From Brachionus manjavacas (Eukaryota; Rotifera; Eurotatoria; Ploima; Brachionidae), in assembly GCA_019054805.1 (NCBI GenBank), contig JAHQIY010000029.1, forward strand, positions 248,001 through 312,000: a stretch of DNA of 64,000 nt. Direction: 5' to 3'. A program made the position numbers and the translations under genes. Below are positions 45,380 through 55,849 of the stretch, piece by piece. The stretch's first letter is position 1. Every line of letters begins with the position of its first letter. Under the pieces are notes generated by a model, which was not told where the DNA came from, made no database searches, and saw only the letters and a program-made list of their open reading frames with translations.

Positions 45380-46995
45380 TGGTTAGTTGTACAATATGTA
45401 AGCATCGGTAAAACCACATAATGCGCCAAAAAATATGGATTTTGTGTACATAGAGATTGTTACAATTTTGGTGTATGTTCTCATCAAGTAAAGCTAAGTA
45501 TTTACCTAAAACAACGTGATCGATGTATTCAAAAACTTTCTTACTTTACTTTGGGCGAACAAAATAGTCAATTAATAGATGGAGCGCGGCGTGGAATGAC
45601 GCAAAAAGCCAAAGAGCTTTTTGAAGATTTAATTTACAATTACGATACTAAACCGAAGAGAATCCATATCAGTTTAATAAAAAAATTCAAACATAAAATT
45701 TATGTAATGCCGTCTTTGGAACAAGAACAAGCGTGCATCAGGAATAGGACAATGCACATATCCGATAAAAATATCATCGACGAATTAAAACCAGGAGTTG
45801 AAAGTTTAAAGTATAAATATGGTCAAACTTCCAAAGAGGATTTAGTTGTATTTGGGATCGACTTGGGTGACGGTTCAGAAGACGATCATTTTCACCTTGG
45901 CTTCATTAGCTATTAGTTACTTAAATAAATAGAATATTTCAAAAAAGGTGGTATTTTCCATTTTATTCCACTAACAAGATAATCAAATACAACAATTCAC
46001 TAATAGTACTTGGTATCACTGACATACAAAATAAATTTTTTCCTACTTGTTTTATGTTTACTAGTCGTGAGACAGAAAATGATTTCGATTTTTTTTTCGA
46101 TTTGTTAATTGATTTGTGCAAAAAATTCGATATCGATTTCTAACCTAAATTTATGATAACTGACGCATCTAAAGCAATGAATAATTCAATTACATAGATT
46201 TTTCCTGTACAATCATAATGTGTTATTTCCATCTTCGGATGTATGTCAAAAAAAAGATAAAAAAAAATTCCTTTAGATAAATACAAAGAGGTAATGAGTG
46301 ATATAAAGAATTTACATAATTCAACAAGTCCAGGTTCTTATAAGTTGTGTCTGAATATGGTGTTCAATAATTGGGCCAAATATTCTCGTTTAGCTTAATT
46401 TATTAAATTAGGAATCAATGGATTCATTCTAATTTTAAAAATTGGCAAATCTTCTTGACTTAACCCGGATATGCTCATACAAACTCACCAATTGAGTCAT
46501 ATAATAATACTATTAAAGCTCACTTTACAAACCGGTTAAAGTATCACATTAAGTCGGCTTAGAAGTTTTTGGTGATTTAGTCAGATATGAATTAATGTAA
46601 AAACTTTCGAGACTTAGGGGAAAATACAAAAATACATGAATGACGGTGCTTATGAGTTAATAAAAAAAGATTGTTTGTTTATAAATGGTGGTAATATATA
46701 TAATTGTGAATATTATGGTCATTATGTTACTAAAAATCCTACTCAAAAATGTTGAACTTGTTTTTGGACAATGGTTTGTGCAATCACAAGAAAAAAATGA
46801 AACCGAAAAAAGGCACTGAAAGAGATCAAATAGAATTGATAATGATAAAAAAGGCTCATATGCCAAAGAACGTAAAGGTAAAGAGGAAGACCTCCTTCAT
46901 AAAAATTAGTTGAAATTGATAATGATACAACACCAGATACAAAAGAAAAAAACGTAAAAGAGGAAGACCCCCAAAATTAGACAAAATAAGATAAT
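45380..46995 (+). mobile_element. MULE (Mutator-like) DNA transposase relic
   Basis: Domain order matches FLYWCH/MULE transposases. A Cys/His-rich start (about 45400-45480) leads into GEQNSQLIDGARRGMTQKAK (45551 onward; family GEHNH...), then NRTMHISDKNIIDEL. The DDE part at about 46080-46390 is FDFFFDLLIDLCKKFDIDF and an ITDASKAMNN-type Asp motif. PGYAHTNSPIESYNNTIKAH is at about 46460-46530. A SWIM-like Cys/His cluster lies at about 46735-46795, and two AT-hook cores (RGRPP) at about 46887-46900 and 46962-46980. At least five stops or shifts occur. No terminal inverted repeats were confirmed. Confidence 0.78.
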
Positions 46996-47037
46996 AAAAT
47001 TAAATATTACTAATTCACTGACATACAAAAACATCGC

Positions 47038-47053
47038 GCCACACGGTCCTTTC
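47038..47053. repeat. 16-bp direct repeat, left copy
   Basis: GCCACACGGTCCTTTC here and again at 47843-47858, bracketing 789 bp of AT-rich DNA. This is consistent with a long target-site duplication of a retroelement insertion. Confidence 0.7.
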
Positions 47054-47842
47054 ATTATTTTCCTTTTAAATTATATTTAAAATAATATTATTTAAATTAT
47101 ATTAAATTAAATAATTATATAATTAAATTATATTATAAATTTTATTTAAAAAAATTTTTTCCTTTGCTAGATTATTTTGGTAAATTTTTTTTAAAAATAA
47201 AATTTTTTCATGTTGAAATATATCAAGCTTTTTTAAAATAATAATTACCCAGTCGTATTTTTTTAATTTTTATTAATGGGTTTAATATTTGATATTGGAA
47301 TTTCTCTTTTTGACTTGAACATATTTTGTAGCTGTTTCCAAATTATGAGTCATAATCTATATGAACCAATCTAATGCTTGAATATTTCATATTCTAAAAT
47401 ATAAAACAGCTTCAATACTTTGGACTGATCCAAATTATCGAGTTGATCAGCAAATATACTTTTTTTTATTTGTAATTTTTTAATTTTACTTCTCCTTATG
47501 GGAGGTTAATTCATCAATAAATAAATAAATTAATAATTTCTTTACAAACAGAGTATCAAGCGTTTTGAACAATATACAAAAAATAGCAGTCTTATCAAAT
47601 TAGATAAACGAATTTAAAAATAAACTTCACAGATTAAGTATAATAAGCTATTTCAATGGATTTTAATATTCGATTTCGTGTGGTCAACCATATTAAAACT
47701 TTTTATTTATAATATATTTTGTTTAAAAAAAGAAAAACTTTTTAAGATAAAAAATAAGTCATTTAGAAGATTGTAAATTAAAGTGTTGTACCAATACTAT
47801 ATAATAAAAACAATTATAATGGTCCTATTTTTTCGCAGTCGG
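47054..47842. other. AT-rich insert bracketed by 16-bp repeats
   Basis: No coding-like frame. It contains a GC-richer motif followed by an (AAAT)n run (TTATGGGAGGTTAATTCATC, then AATAAATAAATAAA at about 47497-47535), like the 3' end of a retroelement. The flanking 16-bp repeats suggest it inserted as a unit into the LINE sequence that continues at 47843. Confidence 0.45.
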
Positions 47843-48300
47843 GCCACACGGTCCTTTCTTTGCCAATCGATTGTCTTCATACCTTCTTACGTGTCCAGCC
47901 CAACGTAACTTGTACCTCCTCACTAATGTTTCTAGCGGAGCCGGGTGTGCTCTTTTGTGAAGCCCACTCTACTGGGGCTCGCTGGCTGCTGAAATCTCCT
48001 GAGGTGAAAACGGTTGAGTTTGCCATAATCATCATCGTTGCAAACCATTTCCGTTCATACCCTTCTTTGTATCCGCGATCTCATAGTCGATGTAGACGTT
48101 TAAGAGTGCCGGTGATAGCAATAACCCCTGTCGAAGCCCGGTTAAGACTCCATACCAACTTGTGAGATCTCCGCAGACACGTACCGCAGCTTCCTGCCCT
48201 TCGTACAACGCAGTAGGCTTCTTAGTTGGCAAATTAGGCTTCTTCTACACCGAGCAGCGCTTCTCTGTTGACGGTATCATAAGCGGCTTTTAAGTCCACG
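47843..48300 (-). pseudogene. RTE/Jockey-type LINE RT fragment
   Basis: Minus strand: EAAVRVCGDLTSWYGVLTGL, then RQG.LLSPALLNVYID (the RT motif RQGC.LSP.LFN.YID), DTKKGMNGNGL, and at lower coordinates the C-terminal motif LRWAGHVRRYEDNRLAKK. The YADD part between them is deleted. Much GC-richer than its surroundings. A different LINE type from the CR1-like copies. Confidence 0.8.
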
Positions 48301-48362
48301 AAACATTAGTGCTTCGGTTTTTTCTTTCACCTGGCCATCTCCATCATCCTTCTTAGAAAAAA

Positions 48363-48850
48363 GATAATGATTTTGATTTTTTTTTGATTTGTTAATTGAT
48401 TTGTGCAAAAAATTCGATATAGATTTCTCACCTAAATTTATGTCTAAATGCGGAGCAACAAAGTTATATCCTAAAGATAGACGAGTTCCAGATAGAGTTG
48501 AAAAATAAATTTAGTGTTTTGAGCGACGAAGGTGAAGATCTCGAGCAGAGCTGAGCTCTATCATGACGGGCGTAAGTGAGGTTGCTCAAAAAGTATGTGG
48601 ACGAATAAGAAGCAGCGCAATGAATGGATGAACGATGAAGCTCTGAAAGCTATCATGGAAAATGCAGAAGTCTTCAGGAAGGTAAAGTGCCGGTACAAGA
48701 GGGCAAAAAGAACCATTAAAAACCGGTACTACGAACAAAACAAAAGAAGAAGTGGACGCAGAGGCGGGAATGTATGTCTCTACATTGATGAAAATATCGA
48801 ATTATTTGAATTAAATGATGCAGGTTTTAATTTAAGTAAAAAAGATTGAT
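48363..48850 (+). mobile_element. Patchwork of MULE and two LINE fragments
   Basis: Three abutting pieces. 48363-48447 repeats the MULE DDE segment of 46078-46155 (GATTTGTTAATTGATTTGTG). About 48470-48735 is the endonuclease-RT linker of another LINE type (IELKNKFSVLSDEGEDLEQS, KQRNEWMNDEALKAI). 48745-48842 repeats 42228-42333 of CR1-like copy 2 (RRGGNVCLYIDENIELFE). The last junction keeps an open frame (48595-48849). No known element has this composition. Confidence 0.8.
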
Positions 48851-49017
48851 ACCACAAATATTGTTATACGAGCAAGAAAATATAAACATTTGAAGCATTT
48901 GACACATTTGGAATCCTTGTTACTTATTAAAAATAATCTAATGCATAATGACTTTTTTAGAAATAATTTAAATGAAATTATGTAAAATTGGATTTTTTTT
49001 TTTTATTTAGTTAATTT

Positions 49018-50410
49018 TTGATTTTTTTAAGAAAAAAGCTCATTGAAAATCATAACTATTGGTTAAGTGATTATAGACCAATAGACCCAACACTTTTTAA
49101 AGAATTCGAATCATGTAGATCAGAGTCAATTTGTTTAATTGATCAAAAATATTTTTCTATAATCGAGTATGATTTAAACGATTGGCAAATTATTGAATCT
49201 TTGTGAAATTTTTTTTTTTATATTTACCCAATTTATAAAAAAAAAACAGTAAGTATAATTTTTTTCTTAAGCTAAACACAAATTGCAAAAAGAACATTTT
49301 GAAAAGCATATGGAATTTCTCGCTTTTCTCGAACAAAATGTATCCTATATTCATTTAAGAGATTTTAACTTAAAATTAAATTTAAAATATGAAATATTCG
49401 GTTCAATAAATTCAGATTTGGCTCTTAAAAAGAGTGATTTAGACATAAGTGTATCATTTGATAATCAAGACAAAGTTATTAAAAACGATAGTTCTAAAAA
49501 ATTTTTTGAACATGCTGTGAGTTTAAAAAAAAAAAAATTGTCAATGATTACAATTCTACAACGATTTAGAGCATTGATAAGATTGATTTTTTTAGTTCAG
49601 TTCATGTCAACAAGATTCAAAAGAGCAATCTGAAGAAGTTTTGAATTTAATTTTATCCAGATTGAGGTATTTAAGAAAAAATAGTCAATTGCTTAATCGT
49701 ATATATCCAATATATACAAAAACTGTCAAATAATAAAAATTGAATATAACAATATTGAATATGACATCGGTTTTGAGAAATGCTTCGGTGTAAAGAATTC
49801 TAATTTAATTAAAATATATTGTTCATGCGACCCAAGAGTCAAAATGCTCTGTCTTCAAATAAAGCTTATAAATGGAACCAAACAAAAATTTATATCGTCG
49901 TATTCTTTTGTATTGTTAATGTAATTTAAATGAAAAAAAGTTTTCTTTTTTAATTTTCTCCTAATTAAAGGTTGAATTATTTGATGAGGACAACACCAAA
50001 AATTCTGCCTACAATTGATGAAATTGAAGAAGATTTGGCTAAAAATTTTACAGAAATTTTAAAAAAGATTGAATATCCAGGTCACGAATACATAGCCTGG
50101 TTAGAAGAGCGCTCAAGTATTTTGGCTCGACAAAAATTAAATTCAAAAGATTCCAAAAGTGTTGGTTCTCTATGGATTGGGTTTCTCGAATATTATACAA
50201 AATTCGATTGGGAAAGACTTGTTGTTGACATATATTCAAATAAACTAAAGGCCAGAGAAAACAAAAATTCAAAATGGTTCATAAAAGATCCTTTTGAAAA
50301 TAGAAACTTGGCCGAAAATTCAACAAGTATAAGTTTTTATAATACTTTGATAATTTTGTTAAATTTAAATTTTTTTAGATGTAAACAAGATAATTGAAGA
50401 ATTCAGATAA
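49018..50410 (+). CDS. Cid1-family nucleotidyltransferase (non-canonical poly(A)/poly(U) polymerase)
   Basis: Adds A or U residues to RNA 3' ends. Exons: about 49030-49202, about 49272-49516 (helical N-part and the catalytic FGSINSDLALKKSDLDISV, with GS and DxD), 49596-49920 (EEVLNLILSRLRYL; YDIGFEKCFGVKNSNLI; DPRVKMLC; SSYSFVLLM), 49971-50326 (LNYLMRTTPKILPTIDEIEE; SVGSLWIGFLEYYTKFDW; FIKDPFENRNLAEN) and 50379-50410 (ending EEFR TAA). The introns 49517-49595, 49921-49970 and 50327-50378 have good GT/AG sites and keep frame. A one-base slip in the A run at 49718-49722 is the only damage in the core. The first two exons do not join in frame as read. Start unknown. Mitochondrial PAP, TUT or GLD-2 type not resolved. 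Confidence 0.8.
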
Positions 50411-50755
50411 GAGCTGCAAAATTATGAAAAAATTAATTAATAATTATTTTTTTTTAATTAAAAATTAAATATAAAAAAATTTAAAAAACTTTTTTTTTAA
50501 TCCTTTTTTTTTACTATTTGGCAACTGGCAACTACACCGCCTTTGGCACAGAACAAAATAGGCCAAGATCAAACACAGCGTTGTTTGTTGGTTAAGGAAT
50601 TGCCAGGCGTTGACAGCTAGTCAATGGTTAGTTGGTTAGTCCTGAAACGTTTAGCTACTTGGCAAAGTCGAGAGGTCAAGCTCGACCACTTGAGCAATTG
50701 GTTGCTTGCTTGAACAAAAACCAAAAATAAGCCAAAAAATAACCTAGTTCAAAGA
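50411..50755. other. Spacer with a GC-richer middle
   Basis: Follows the nucleotidyltransferase gene. The GC-richer part at 50518-50700 has no long frame on either strand; nothing assigned. Confidence 0.45.
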
Positions 50756-50759
50756 TGGT

Positions 50760-50871
50760 ACCGACCTCAACTAGATTCACTATTGACTTTGACTTTAATA
50801 CGAGAGTGGTCAGTTTGCGGATAAGTGACGCTCAGATCAACGACATAGGCATCTTTATTGCTCTGTTCTGA
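50760..50871 (+). pseudogene. Ig I-set domain, partial exon
   Basis: The frame TRFTIDFDFNTRVVSLRISD, then AQINDIGIFIALF, is the second half of an I-set Ig domain (SL.I..A...D.G.F.A). The expected C-strand Cys and A.N.G end are replaced by a TGA. Probably one of several tandem Ig units of a titin/twitchin-like muscle protein. Confidence 0.55.
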
Positions 50872-51057
50872 TCAGACAAATATTATTACTAATATTTAAG
50901 ATAAGGAAAGGGTTCGAGAAGATAAATTTGGATATTAGAGAGAATGAGGGAGTAAGTGAGGGGACAAGCAGGAGACACAATAGCCAAATAACAAGGGATA
51001 AGCAGGGAGGCACAATGAGGATTAAGTTCTTACTTAACCGAACAGCTACTACTACTA

Positions 51058-51365
51058 CTACTACTACTCCTCCCACTTATTGTTTCACTGTCCAATGTAA
51101 AGCTGGAAGAAGGACAAACAGTTATTCTAGCGTGCAAGATAGATGCAAGTGCTACCCCAGATCTAAGTTGATTTGGTTCAAAAATGTACCGACTTTGCCT
51201 GCGGCCAATCGCTACACTACTGACTACGTTTTGAGCACCAATATTGCCACACTCAAGATTGACCAGGCCTTGCTGATCGATTTAGGAGACTATTTAATTT
51301 TGGCTGAGAATCCGGCTTGTCGTGATCAAACCACTGCACTGCACTCACATAAATATGTTGGCTGA
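51058..51365 (+). pseudogene. Ig I-set domain, nearly complete exon
   Basis: Frame A gives LIVSLSNVKLEEGQTVILAC, then KIDASATPD; frame B gives IWFKNVPTLPAANRY, IATLKIDQALLIDLGDYLIL and AEN. Together these are a full I-set domain with Cys, Trp, D.G.Y and AEN. A one-base shift lies between them (about 51160-51172). A (CTA)n run (51045-51068) precedes it. With the previous Ig piece this suggests a giant muscle protein or cell-surface protein; which one is unclear. Confidence 0.65.
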
Positions 51366-51509
51366 CCGGTGGCTTGACCACGAGTCAGTCGTTTTTATTA
51401 AAATTAAATTAAAAAGTTCGAAAGCTGCCGGAATTTTTCTATGCCCTACTCTCAAATTTGAGCGGCGCAAATCGAATATTTGCGATGGCAAAAACGTTTT
51501 GGTATCGGG

Positions 51510-52140
51510 AGACACGTAAATCTTGCAATTGTAGACTACATACAGTGGCACACAGTAAACTGTTGTGACAACAGTTTAAACAAAGCAACATTTGTCTTGT
51601 CGTCGTGTTCCATTTGATCAATGAACTCGACCATGCTCTTGTTTTCATACACAGAATCATTCAACTCAACCCAAACAAACATGCCAATTTGAGTGTGTTT
51701 TCGATTTGAAGCGGTGAGCTAAAGATTATTTTTTGTCTGCCATACAGTGTTCTCACTTTGTATTTGATGCTTTGTTGATTGAGCGGCGACCAGTCGGACA
51801 TGGTCGTCTTTTTGAGCTGTTCAAATAACTTGCTCAAATTTCCCAAATTGCCCAAATTGCCCAAATTGTTGTCGCTGGTCAACATGTGAGCTTTTGTTTT
51901 TTTATTTTTTCGAAAAAATTCACCTTTCCTCTCTTTTTTTTGTCCTTGTCATTAGCACCAGCCCCAATTTGTTGGCCATCATGAGTCTGTTGGGCGTCAA
52001 TGTCTCGCTGCCCAGCCTCGCTCTCCTCCACCTCTGAATAGACCAAGTCTTTGACCGGAAACTCAGCGGTCGGCACACCTATGATTTCAATCGATGGCTG
52101 AACAGTGCCGCCCGGCTCCAATGCAGACCAAATGCTCAAT
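51510..52140 (-). CDS. Unrecognised gene, C-terminal exons
   Basis: Three coding-like minus-strand stretches. About 52140-51925 (SALEPGGTVQPSIEIIGVPT, acidic, ends KDKKKRGK at a GT donor). 51894-about 51690 (LTSDNNLGNLGNLGNLSKLF with three GNL repeats; MSDWSPLNQQSIKYKVRTLY). Then about 51690-51545 in a shifted frame (MFVWVELNDSVYENKSMVEF, ALFKLLSQQFTVCHCM, TAG). The shift is at an AAA run, so it may be an assembly slip. It lies just downstream of the TRIM-NHL gene on the same strand. No family recognised. Confidence 0.5.
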
Positions 52141-52168
52141 ATCCATAAATTTTTTTTAAATAGCCGGC

Positions 52169-54547
52169 CTAATCGGTAGTGAGCTTGTATTTCTTGACAC
52201 ATTGCTGAATGAAACAGGAAACATACAGATATCCTTCGTGATCGATGTAAATGTCACTTGGACGAACAATTTTCTCACCAAGAAACATAATGTCACATTT
52301 ATATCTTCTATTTTGGTCATATATCTAAAATTAAAAATCCAAAATAAAACCATTTTTTGATTTGAACTCATTTACTTGGAGCCTATCATTTTTGCTACCT
52401 CCCACCAAAATGGCTTGGCCATCTTCGTCAACAAAGATGCCTGAAGGTTCGAAAAGCTCGCCTTTTTGCTTGCCATGAAAAACAAAAGCCATCTCAATGT
52501 GGCCATCTAGACTTGTTTTATACACTATACTTCTTCCCAAATCACTTGCGTAAACAGAATTCTTGTTACTGCAAATAAATCGAACTTTAGTCTTGTCGAA
52601 CGCCTGCATTCGCTGGGCCAAAATGCCACTTTGACCAAATCTCTGATTCAATACATGCGAATTGGCGAACAGTTTCATTGATGGATGGTACGGCTTGGAC
52701 CTAATAAGAATGCCGGATTGTTTGTCGAATACATGAACCAAGGGATTGCGGATGTCGGCATCTACGCACACTATATTTTCTTGCTCGTCATAGGCCAGGC
52801 CGTTCGGTTTACTCAGAATGCCACTTCCAAATTTTCTCACCATTTTACAGTTCTGTTCCAAGTCAAAAACAAAAATTTCCTTGTCGTCTTTAACATACAT
52901 CTCAGATTTTCTTTCACACAAGAGAACAGCAGAGGGCCTACGCAGCTTGAATAGATAGTCTTCTTCTACCTGTCTGATCAATTCTCCAGTGGATTTTTCG
53001 AATATCTTGATGGAATTGCTTCCATTGTCACACACAATCACCCAATTTCTCATGCTGCACGAACGCAAGCCGATCGGATAGTTCAGGTTGGTGAACTTTC
53101 TTTGGAACTGAGCTTTTAGAGGCGGAATCTGGTCCAAGTGCCTTCTGTTCGGCCCGCTCAAGAATCGTCTCAGATAACCACTCAATATGTTTATCTTTGG
53201 AAAGGTGCCCGGGTAGTCATTCGATTTGTGTTGGTTGTTGTTTGGTTTTTTTTGTACCGTAAACAATTTAGGCAACTTACTGGATCCATTGCTATCTTCT
53301 GTCTCCATTTGTTCCTCATTTTCAAATTGATTGTTGTTTGAATCGGTGTTGATTTCAGTACTTTTTCTTTTGAAGGGCGAGCACAGGGTGTGTGGGTTTT
53401 CGGTGACCGATTTGTTCCAAAAAAGGGAGCCAGTGCCATGATTTCTCGTGTTTATTTGGAGCAGGCGTCCGCGTCCATTGTTCAAGGAGGGCAGTCTCGG
53501 TGGCTTTTGGGCATTGATTGTTTCGCTGCATTTTACAGGTGGCCCGAATAGAGTCGGGTTTATTGAACCGTCATTGTGCACTAGGTAACCATCGGAGGCA
53601 AAGTTTGTCGCCGAGTTACTCGAGCTGGCAAGACTAGCGTTCGGAACAGACAGAGATGATTGCTGAAGCGCATCATTCATTACAACAAAATGAAAAGGAC
53701 TGTTCGGAATCGGATTATTTTTGTAGTGAATATGAAGTCGGAAGATTCCGATCGATTGTGGAATGAAGTTCACTCGAATAAAATGGATGCCCGGTTTCAC
53801 TTTTTCCTTTAGTTCAAAAGATACCGGATTTTTGTGCGAATCGAAAATTTCTATCTTAAGGTATTTGTGAAGATTTTTGGAGTTTTTGGTATTTCGAAGC
53901 TCGGTGTTTTCAGGAAACGAAAATGTATTATATCATTTTGCACTTTTTCTAAACGAAAAGTTTTCACATAACTCGGTTTCCATTTTAAACTGGGTACAAT
54001 CGACCAGATCAAGCGAGCAAATAGTTTGATTTGGCGCAGCCACATCTTCGGCACCAATTTCAAAATTTTCTATTTTCAACTCATTTATTTCCAAAGTACC
54101 ATTTGAAATTCCATTTGAGCTTCCAGCTCTTGCTTTCGTAAATTGATCTCATGATCTCCGGCTTTCAGTTTCTCGAAAATTTTGTTAAACAATAAATAGA
54201 GCTTTTAAACAATTTAAGAATTTGAATTAAATTAAAATTAAATAAAAAAGAAAATTGGTCTAATTCTTACCTGAAAACATTTTTTTGAGTTGAACCATCT
54301 ATATGGGTTAGTAGAGTAGCCTTTTTAGCTTGATAGTTGTTCGTAAGTGTTTCTTGATGAGTCGACAGTTCACATTTTCTAAATTTATTCGAAATTTTAA
54401 ATTTTTAAATTAGAAAAAGCTGTTTTACTTTTCAATCAAATACTCGAGAAATTGATTGTATTGTTCTTTGAAAGTATTGATTTCTGTTTGGTCGTTTCCA
54501 GTTGATTCGATGCTGTCAATCGGTATGATTTGGAAAGAAGTGGTTAT
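52169..54547 (-). CDS. TRIM-NHL type protein (coiled coil, filamin repeat, NHL repeats)
   Basis: Exons on the minus strand: 54547-54429 and 54378-54271 (B-box C-terminal coiled coil; LTNNYQAKKATLLTHIDGST), about 54180-52376 and 52324-52169. A filamin/ABP280 repeat ends with FRLHIHYKNNPIPNSPFHF. Then a long Ser/Asn-rich insert precedes NHL repeats: LNYPIGLRSCSMRNWVIVCD, SKPNGLAYDEQENIVCVD, KNSVYASDLGRSIVYKT, GELFEPSGIFVDEDGQAILV and the last IVRPSDIYIDHEGYLYVSC, ending KKYKLTTD TAG, a typical NHL C-terminus. Two one-base shifts in the filamin region (about 54110 and 53920) need checking. RING and B-boxes are not present in the window. Related proteins repress mRNAs or act as E3 ligases. Confidence 0.75.
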
Positions 54548-55080
54548 CTAAAATTAAAATTTACAAAGAAATCTTTGCTAGGATTCTAAGCTAAGTATTT
54601 AGAACTATAAACACTCGTTTATTTTTTAAACGATATAAATTTGAGTGCTTTGTGTTAGAGCAAAACTATATCTTTTATTTTCTGAATGTATTATACATCT
54701 AAGTTGTGTTTACAAAAAAAATTTAAATTTTTTACAAATCTTTAAAATTCTCTTTTCGCTTATCATACCTGGAATTTGATTAGAATTTAAAAATGATCAT
54801 TTGCCAGCTATTCTCAAATTTCAGAAGGTTTGAAGCTAAATTTTAAATTGGCCATGTATCTCAATTTAGATTTAAATAACAAAATAGCTGATTGCTTTTT
54901 TCTTTTAATTATAAACATACAATTCCTTTCTTTTTCATTTGTTTATTTGGGAAAAAAGCCGGTTAAAGACCTCACTTTTGGGTGTACTTTACATGTAAGT
55001 TTAAGTACATTTCTGCATTTTAAATTTTTTTTTTTTTTTAAATTAACAAATTAGGTAATTAAATTTTCTAAAAAATACAT
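54548..55080. other. Spacer upstream of TRIM-NHL exons
   Basis: AT-rich. If the gene continues upstream this is intron. A plus-strand open frame at 54830-55054 has no coding character. No RING or B-box exon found. Confidence 0.45.
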
Positions 55081-55082
55081 TT

Positions 55083-55366
55083 TTACTATGAGCCTAAAAA
55101 ATTTTTTGCAAGATTAATCAGCTTATTGAAACTTTGTACCATTCAAATTAGGTCTATGCAAAAACTCTGCGTGTGCAAAGCACTAAATTTATTAGAATAC
55201 CATTAAAATTAAAATGAAGAGTAATTGCAGAAACTAAATTTGGGTGGAACAAAGTTTCAATCAGCTCACTCATTTTGTAGATCAATATTTAGAATCATAG
55301 TAAAAAAGTTATTTAATTTTAAAATTTTTGTTTTTGTTCTCTGTTCCTAAATTCACATTTCCTAGA
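55083..55366. mobile_element. Foldback/MITE related to the 17.2-18.9 kb element
   Basis: An internal inverted repeat (TGAAACTTTGTACCATTCAA at about 55137 against GGAACAAAGTTTCAATCAGC at about 55246), and a right part resembling 18695-18850: GACTAAATTTGGGT/AACTAAATTTGGGT, then TTTTAAAATTTTTGTT and TGTTCCTAAATTCACA. It is a shorter copy of the same family. Confidence 0.65.
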
Positions 55367-55462
55367 TTTTTTTTCATTTTTTATTTTATTAAATTTCAAA
55401 AATTTACCTTTGATTTCTACAGAAATCAAATAAATAACACTATAATACTATTAAAGTATTAA

Positions 55463-55543
55463 AAATTTCGATACTATCGAAATTTTTAATCAATGAATTT
55501 CGAAAATCGAAGCTTATTATTGAATTTTAAGCTTCGATTTTCG
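55463..55543. repeat. Two adjacent perfect hairpins
   Basis: AAAAATTTCGATA.CTATCGAAATTTTT (55463-55489) and CGAAAATCGAAGCTTA...TAAGCTTCGATTTTCG (55501-55543). Perfect or nearly perfect stems; no coding. They may be the core of a small repeat or a structured RNA; neither is established. Confidence 0.65.
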
Positions 55544-55849
55544 CTTTTTTGCCTTCCATTAAAACCATTATTTCGGATTTAAAAGCGTAGTCGATGAATT
55601 AGAGTCTCTATATCATTGGGTTGATGGTACGTAGCCCTGGGATTAGCTCCAAAAAGGATTTTTACTTAATTGGTTTTTTTACTTAAATTAGCCCAAGACT
55701 GAAATCAGGCTTTTGAATAAAATATGGAAAACCAATTTAACTTCTCTTATTCAAGTTATGAAATTGTTGTCCCAAGTCTTACTCAAAGGCCTGATTTTTT
55801 TTTTAGGTTTTTTTAATTAAATTTGGCCAAGACTGAAATCTTAAAAGAT

